In this document: positions 57,395-64,000 of the stretch, piece after piece
Numbering within the stretch: position 1 is the stretch's first letter
Layout of the letters: every line of letters begins with the position of its first letter
DNA from: Rhodocollybia butyracea
Taxonomy: Eukaryota > Basidiomycota > Agaricomycetes > Agaricales > Omphalotaceae
Length of the DNA: 64,000 bases
Assembly: GCA_015501585.1 (NCBI GenBank)
Contig: JADNRY010000325.1
Location: forward strand, 1 to 64,000
Direction of reading: 5' to 3'
Position numbers and translations under genes: made by a program
The notes under the pieces: model-generated
Told to the model about the DNA's origin: nothing
What the model saw: the letters and a program-made list of their open reading frames with translations, nothing else
Database searches by the model: none

Positions 57395-60300
57395 ATGCAT
57401 TATAACACTATCGACCGCGAAAATCGTGTAGGGAAGGAAGTCACCTATTCGGCATGGTCCGAGACCTAAATGTTGGTGACTGAAACACCCAAAAGCTCAA
57501 AAAAAGATATAACGGTGTAAGATTTTTCCATCTGTTTGGAGATGCAAATGGAAGAGGAGGACAACGATGCAGAGCAGATTTGTAGTTCAAGCAAGACTTG
57601 CACTACCCCATGGTAGTAATGCGTTAACTAGGGCCTAATGTTGACATAGGAGGCTCCACCAAATGCGTGCATGGCTGAGGCAATTCCATACACATGGGAC
57701 GCAAGAATGACCAATAAAAGTCCAGCACCGTTGGAACCGGGGGCACAGAGGAAAATAATCAAAACTGGAAGATCGTTTCTTCTAGCGAGCTTCAGACAAC
57801 TATGTGTAACTGCGTGAACCAAGACTACAAGACTATGTATTCAATGGACAGAAGTATCCCAGAAGAAGATTAGCGCGTGGGTTGCGGATGGTGTCAGAGC
57901 TTTCGAGAGATGAGTGCACCGCTGGTACTATAATGAGATTCATCGGTACATCAATGAAAGTGGAAACTAGTTTTGGCGCAAGTGTCCTGATACTCTGAGC
58001 AAAAGGATGCATTTTTGTCGAAGTGTTCATTTTCTTCGCCCGTGAAGTTGAAGTTCCGTCCGTAACACTGTCTCAGAGAGAGTTCAAGTGTGACTACCAC
58101 AGGCTAGGTGTAGCAGTCGATCTGATTCTGACTTTGACACAGAAGAGAATAATGTTGAGAGCGCTTGCGTCCATCATTGCCTTCCATGACCCTAATGATC
58201 GCAAGCGTCTAATTAATCAACAAGGCGCCATTTTGCTTGCCATCATTTAATTGTAGGCTCAGGAGATTAGTGAACATGGGAGTCGTCCTGGAGACATCGA
58301 CGACTCCCTAACTGTCCAACTTGACCCAGAGATATGGAAGAGCTGGATACCGCTCATCTCATGCGGTAATATATTCTTTCATGATTTTGACAAGGGAGTC
58401 GGCTTCGTCCCTCACCAGAATCGTAATTTTACATCCATCAAACGTGCGGTCCACTGCCTTGTGGGTGGGTAGAATGAACGTGTGGTCGCTGTCTGCGATG
58501 CGTAGACAAACCTCGCGAAAGGTGCGGAGTGAATTCTTGTCTGGTCATACTTACAAGTTCACCCAAACGCAAAACACCAGAGAAGAAAATGAGACCGGAC
58601 ATTGGCGCATCGTTGACCCCAGTACTGGAGACAAACCGTGGAGGAGTACTTTCCAATTCCGTCCACAATCTTCAAGTTGACTTTACAACACAAGTCATGT
58701 CATTCGAGGACGAATTCTTCTAAGCTTTGAATTTTGCCCTTTCGTACCGTGTGGATGTACCAAATGTTCCAGAACTCCAGGTCAAAATACAAATCCAGCT
58801 AGAACTTTGAAGTCCATGCACATGCGGAAAATCAACGAACACGGGAAGGAAGGAAGGAAGATTTATTACACGGCGTGGTCCAAGTGCTGAACGCCGGATC
58901 CAGAGATTACTCCGGTGAGGGTACGTACACCATCTACTCTGGGCCCGCAGTGAGAGGAGAGAACGAGCTCACAACAGGAACAGATCCGTTGCTGTAGATC
59001 CTCCCGCCCCACTATGGCCAATTTTGTACATGAAATCTATATACTTGACTACTTTTTTCAAACTTTTTCAATGAGATATTTTCTTTTGCGGTTCATCAGC
59101 AATATTGATAAGGGAAGTATGTTGCTCTGTATGTTTTGTGGGCCAGAACATAGGTACATTGCACATCAAGTAGACAATCCAAGAGTTGATCGCTGAGCGA
59201 TTAAAGATTGGCCCAGGCCCTTGGGCCACAGATTGTACCACAGCATGGACATCGGATACTGGCTGTTGTGTGGCACAGGCATGGCAAAATTTATTGTCTA
59301 TTCACATACGTACTGGACTACAGGCTTCAAAATTACTCCATAGCTCATCGGTTCACTGCAGCAGCGCAACGTTCAGGTCCGACAGTGGGAGTCTGCCTAC
59401 CACAAATTTTCTCCGTGCGTAGTACACCTGGATTTTCTTAGCATTAGTAGGCTAGAAACAGGTACAGGGCACAGTACAGTACCAGAGTCCTTCTGCTTGA
59501 TATATCGAGTACGTTACACTTAATCATAAGCAAGACCGAGGCGCTTAAGCCAGACCCGTAGTCCTGAACTATACTAGGGAACGGGACCCAAGACTCAAGC
59601 GTTGTTCTGATATGGGGGTGGATACAGTTGACACGACTCTCGGAATTATAGAGAACGATTGATGCTGAGGTACTAGAAGTTGTACACACAATCAGTTAAA
59701 CATGATAATAGACATAGTGACATAGATACCTATGGATATCCCTTGTATATCGTTCCCAAACCCCATGACTTGAGCAGAGTTTTTCCGGTTGAAAATGATG
59801 TTCAACCTCGAGATGCCTGTGTGGGTGCATTGACCGGGGATGAGTCGACAGGAATGAAGAATGACGAAGAGGGTGTTGTGCGGGCGTATGTATAAGAGTA
59901 TCGGTATATCTCCACTGAGCGGTTGATTGGTTGAGCAATACAAAGGATAACTGATACCGGACGGTGGTTGAGATGAATAATTTTTCCATCTAGATTCCAG
60001 ATTCGTCATCTGGGTCCGTCAATCTACCTGTACCCCACGGCACAAGAACCCAGAAGCTCAGATGTTCCGGCTATCAGCGTAAAATCGACGACAATAAGTG
60101 ACGTCCTTGTTCATTCGCAACAGGTGTCGTTCGTAGCGCAATAACAAGTCAATGTGTCCAGAGCATAGAGGTTTCAGGGCAAAACCAAAGGAAACATAGC
60201 AGTGAATGGAAGAGTGAACGGCGGATGGAATGGCGGAGAGAGAGGATGGAGAGGCTGGAAAGCCAAAGTGAGATCATAGGAGGAGAAGATGATCGTCTAC

Positions 60301-61300
60301 CAACGAATGCATGGAAATATAAAAAAGCTGGGAAAACGTGGATGGGCGAGTTTCGCTAAACCTCCCCAAGCTGGCGCTGAAGCTTGAAACGGATCCAAAC
60401 AAAAATGGTCGTCAGTACTGCTTGCTGCTGCTGGCCATGTTCTACGAGTTACAACACGTCCAAGACATGGAAAACCAGGAAAACCAGGGAGGGACCTGAC
60501 AGTTTTTTCATCTTCTAAACCCTAACCGGTAACCGGTAACCCCTAAAATTATAGATTCCTGGACATCAACTGAGTATTACATCTCTACCGGTACCAATAT
60601 CCGACAGCCCAAAAGCCCCTGGGTTCCTGTAGCTTGCTTGGTTCCTGCGTTGCAGCATCAAGAACATTGCTGACAAGCAGCAACGGTATCGCCGCTATCT
60701 TGAATCGACGGACAGGAGCATATGCATACGATCGCAGATGATGGGAAGAGGCTTCAAGTGACCGAGCTCAGGGCTCTTACTATAGAGACGCGTCCATAGG
60801 AATCAGGAAAAGAGGGCGAAATAGCAGACCTTAGATATAACATGAATGATAATCGATAATCGATTATAAAGGAGGAGTTCGGAATAGAGGGCATACACTT
60901 GTAAGTCCAACGTGAAAACCGATGGTGAAAAGTGGTCGACCCTCGAGAAGAACAAAAGATGTCTGGAAGAACCTCCCAGGTCAGTCCGGATCCGAGTCAT
61001 TGCGTCATGGACGAACATGATGGGCAGTATAGTAGATGTGTTGTTGTATTGAGAGTGAGTACTACTAGTAGTGCTAGTGAAGCTTTGAAGTGAAAGAGAA
61101 AATAGGTGAGCAAGAGGAGTTCCAAGCGATGTGGAGAGAGAAAAAAAGTCGTGCCTGGGCGTTTACTAAGGCGTCTGCGGGACGGTACGGTCCGTCGGGC
61201 TTCAAGCGGAAAGCTTACGGTTTCTGGGCTTCTTGCTCTCTCATTGTCAACCTCATTCACAATCAATCTTGACTTCCCAACTGGCCAGGACACCTCGCAT
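57395..61300. repeat. Segmental repeat, copy C of the ~3.3-kb segment
   Basis: It is alignable with copy B (38805-42110) in direct orientation from CATTATAACACTATCGACCG onward. An extra ~440 bp is inserted at about 58845-59285. A minus-strand stretch at 58359-58541 reads FREVCLRIADSDHTFILPTH, then ILVRDEADSLVKIMKEYI and a stop, which looks like a genuine last exon. Copy B is degraded at this point. Confidence 0.6.
58845..59285. mobile_element. ~440-bp insertion in copy C, related to the dispersed repeat
   Basis: Copy B reads AACACGGGAACTTTATTGTC without a break; copy C has (GGAA)n and about 440 bases in between. Its first part, GTGCTGAACGCCGGATCC then AGAGATTACT, is the inverted core of the repeats at 31.5 and 42.2 kb. 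The inserted copy is thus a mobile member of that family; the GGAA run may be its tail. Confidence 0.5.
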
Positions 61301-61964
61301 TCATGTCATTCGTTCAATGAAGGTCTAATTTGCGAATGAAATCTCAAGATCTCAAGTTGTACAGCATGCTTGGAACTGTAGGGTGGCATGCCTCGATATT
61401 AAACCATATCAAGACCCAAACTTCCCTCTTATCCTCCCCATGAGATATCATCTTGACTCGGCTCCCTCGCTCTATATCGAAGTTGTCCTCCTCTTCCATT
61501 CGTTCTCGCAATAGCAAAATAACAAAGGCAAAATTGTACGCTCTATATTTTTCTCAAAGTTCCCTATCCGGTTTTCGCGGTCGGTGGTGATATGATACAT
61601 CTCCAAACGATATGAAGATTCTATGTGATACGATCACTGCCGCGTAGTGGGGAATCTGATACCTGTCCTTGTATTGATTTGAGCCGAAACATAGTCGCGT
61701 GTCTATCTTTAGGCGATACTTCTCGTTTGCCGCTTGATATCTTCATTTTTGATTCCAAAGTCATTCAGTGCGCTGCTTCAACACTGCGAGACAACTGCCT
61801 TGCGTCTCTGGACTACTTCTAATAAAGCTAGGCTTGCTCCTGCATCATGGTCTGTTAGGTGTAATCTCAAGAAAGCAAGCTGCTAGTTAACAGTGCAATG
61901 AATAGTAAACTAATAGGTGCCTCCTGTGATCAGGTAAAACACTCGTTGATTTCATTAAAATTCA

Positions 61965-62250
61965 ACATGAGTTTTCGTCGAGGTGGCTTGACAGCGCCTG
62001 CTTTCACTTACGAGTTTCTGACCTCCACTCTCTTTCGGGAAGCTTGCTGTGTAGCAACTGTCGTATTCATTAGCATCATCACTTCCCGGATCTCGCCAGT
62101 GAAACAAGGCCCCTGCTGCATGGTCTGCTGGAGATTCGATGCTCAAAACATATCGGTGGAGTCATTGGGCACTACACGATGGCCACGCAGTAAACTTCAA
62201 TCTCCGCTTTGGTTACTTGGACTCGTCTTATCGATGCGTTGGTGAAGACT
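61965..62250 (+). pseudogene. Small aromatic-rich ORF next to CVNH copy C (decayed)
   Basis: Pieces such as APAAWSAGDSMLKTYRWSHW and GHAVNFNLRFGYLDSSYRC correspond to AWYAAGDPILKAFHL and VDFNFPPDTGHLDLSYRGC of the 38.4-kb ORF. A stop (TGA near 62098) interrupts it. As in units A and B, it lies upstream of the CVNH gene. Confidence 0.45.
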
Positions 62251-62540
62251 CTGGGCCAAAATTAGGACGATTTAGCAGTTCCTTGATATTTGAGTCAAGA
62301 GAAATCGTAAATTGTTCGGCAGTTGCCAAATGGCAAATGTTGGGCTGTTTTTCTGTTTTCTAGTGTTCCGTTAGGCACCAGAGACTTATACAAAGCGTAT
62401 TTTTGAACTGCTGCTCCTCAACCCCCACAGTTCTCTTGTCTCGGTTCATCTACTATACTCGCCCTTCTCCCTAACCTACTCGGCAAGTTACCATGGCATA
62501 ATTCTTGAAAGTTATTGACTCATCGACTGTGTTCAGATAT

Positions 62541-63981
62541 ATGCCTTTCCCTGACTCCATCACCAATGTCCAGCTCGTGAATGAATATCTGTCTGTTCAA
62601 TATGAAGGTAAAAAACCCGCTTTGAACCTTGACTCATGCCTTGGCGCCATCAATGGCACATTTGTCTGGGGTGGTACCAATGGTGTTTCGGATGCGAGGA
62701 ATGTCCGCCTTGCTCACGGAACAATGCTCGTGTTCGTTGTCTTCTTCGTCGCGTATCTGGCTTTAGCCTAATCATACTTCTAAGGGGACAGCTACAACAA
62801 AACGGCCGATGGATACCGGCCGAGATCGACCTCAGCACTAACATATCTATCGAAGGCGGTAAATTGGTATATCGGTGAGTTTCCCCCCGTCGCCCGTTCC
62901 TTCTTACTTGTGATTTGATTGATGCTCATCTCATCAAAGGAGTAGTCAAAGCCCTTCCCCAGAAAAGGCGGATGCCGACAACACAGAGTCCTATAGATCA
63001 TTCTTGAAAACACACATGTAAGTATCATGTATAAATATTACAACGGACCGATACGTTGAATTACGAACAACTGTCTTCATCTTATCTCGAGTTCAGCGTA
63101 GACAAGGTGAAATTGGACGGATCAGTTTTTCGTGCTAAATGCCGAAAATCCAGAGAGAAAGTCTACTCCACCGATGTACAGTTGGACCTTAACGATTACA
63201 TTGGTGTTATCAATGGCACACTCATCTGGGGACGCGAGGGATTCTTTTCGCCGTCGGTCTCCAAAAACGTCCACGTTGAAGCATTCATTGTTCATGCAAA
63301 CTGCAAAAATGACTTGGGCGAGTTTGTCCCTTCCATGTTAGACCTCCGGCGCTATCTTCAGGTAATTAGGGGAGAAATAGTCGCCAAGGTGGGCAAAGTT
63401 GGAGAGGAGATGTCTAGTTTATTCAGCGAAGCACGTTGGCTGAAGTTCAAAGGTTCGGTTGTAATTTGTTCTTTAGCTTGAAGAAGGCTCATCTATTATC
63501 TCTTTTGATGTTCTCGCCAAGTCAACCTCCAATTATGTTGCGCAAGAGACGGAGGAAAGTTTTGAATCGGCACAGAAGTATCTCGGGAAACTTCTGTATG
63601 ACCAAGTCAAAGCGGCAACGACCACATTAGTCAAAGATGGGGACGAGGATCTCGCTTCTGGCGTCACATCCGCTTTCACAGATCTACGGAAAGCAATTGA
63701 TGTGGCCGAGGACGCTATCCTTGCAGCGCTCAGGGGGAGAGTGGTTGCTAAGGAAAGGATAGATCGAGTTATTGGTCCAATGCAAGAGGAAATCATCAAA
63801 ATGTGCGACAGCACCACTTCATACCAGGGAGCATTTGGCAGAGGTTCGTATTTCTGCTATCTCACATTTCCAAGAGCGGGCGGAGATTATGATGGAGCGC
63901 GAGATTATTGCGGCTAGTATTCGTCGTGCGCAAACTCAGGCCACTAATCTGCAGATGCTTATGAAAGGTGGCTTATTCTGA
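62541..63981 (+). pseudogene. CVNH-helical protein gene, copy C (diverged, broken)
   Basis: It is the most divergent copy and lies on the opposite strand to A and B. Recognisable are the first CVNH-like half (LNLDSCLGAINGTFVWGG, 62618-62671), EIDLSTNISIEGGKLVY (62823-62873), a second module from about 63056 (QLDLNDYIGVINGTLIWG) and the helical part to a TGA at 63981. The region equivalent to VVTEHDS...KSVFES of copy B is absent. No AG acceptor is seen before the second module. A surplus G near 63829-63831 shifts the frame just before HLAEVRISAISHF. The end ISHFQERAEIMMEREIIAAS is nearly identical to copies A and B, which shows selection or conversion on this part. Confidence 0.65.
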
Positions 63982-64000
63982 GCAACTGGTTTGATCACCC

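Overview
The window looks like a gene-sparse, repeat-rich stretch of an Agaricomycete (mushroom-forming basidiomycete) nuclear genome. Genes are split by many 50-60 nt GT-AG introns. They include typical mushroom families: an F-box-like/LRR protein, a TPR-CHAT protein, a mushroom-type restriction-endonuclease-like protein and CVNH (cyanovirin-N homology) lectin-like proteins. Transposable elements of several classes fill the rest.

Layout. 1-5.4 kb is a conserved housekeeping island: eIF4A (+, 5' end outside the window), a dual-specificity phosphatase (+) and a Rab2/4-type GTPase (-). 5.4-11.4 kb is nearly empty apart from a 1,256-bp non-autonomous CACTA element. 11.5-21.6 kb holds single accessory genes: a small secreted Cys protein, the F-box-like protein, the endonuclease-like protein, a C2H2 finger gene with a disrupted frame and an unrecognised minus-strand gene with a MITE just upstream. 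23.4-26.5 kb is a large TPR-CHAT gene.

26.6-45.2 kb is a tandem segmental duplication. Each unit has a ~3.3-kb segment, a short dispersed repeat, a CVNH-CVNH-helical gene and a small aromatic-rich ORF, in that order along the plus strand. Unit B (38.8-45.2 kb) is nearly intact. In unit A (26.6-38.8 kb) the CVNH gene is broken by a 724-bp TIR element (TA duplication) and a 3.84-kb TIR element (9-bp duplication). A third set of parts at 57.4-64.0 kb has the ~3.3-kb segment in the same orientation but the CVNH gene inverted. Between B and this set lie a solo LTR, a complete but mutated Ty1/copia element (47.5-52.5 kb) and a 2.2-kb long-TIR element (53.1-55.3 kb).

Caveat for the whole annotation. 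Many otherwise well-conserved genes carry one-base insertions or deletions, several of them in homopolymer runs (eIF4A, Rab, all CVNH copies, CHAT, the endonuclease-like gene, the C2H2 gene). The surrounding protein is conserved, and eIF4A should be essential, so residual sequencing or assembly indels are the simplest explanation. The copia element is different: its stops are CGA-to-TGA changes and its LTR pair differs largely by transitions, many at CpG sites, which looks like real deamination decay.

The least familiar system is the CVNH-CVNH-proline linker-helical protein family, present in three copies, each beside the same small ORF. I do not recognise the helical C-terminal part, and no function can be assigned from sequence alone.
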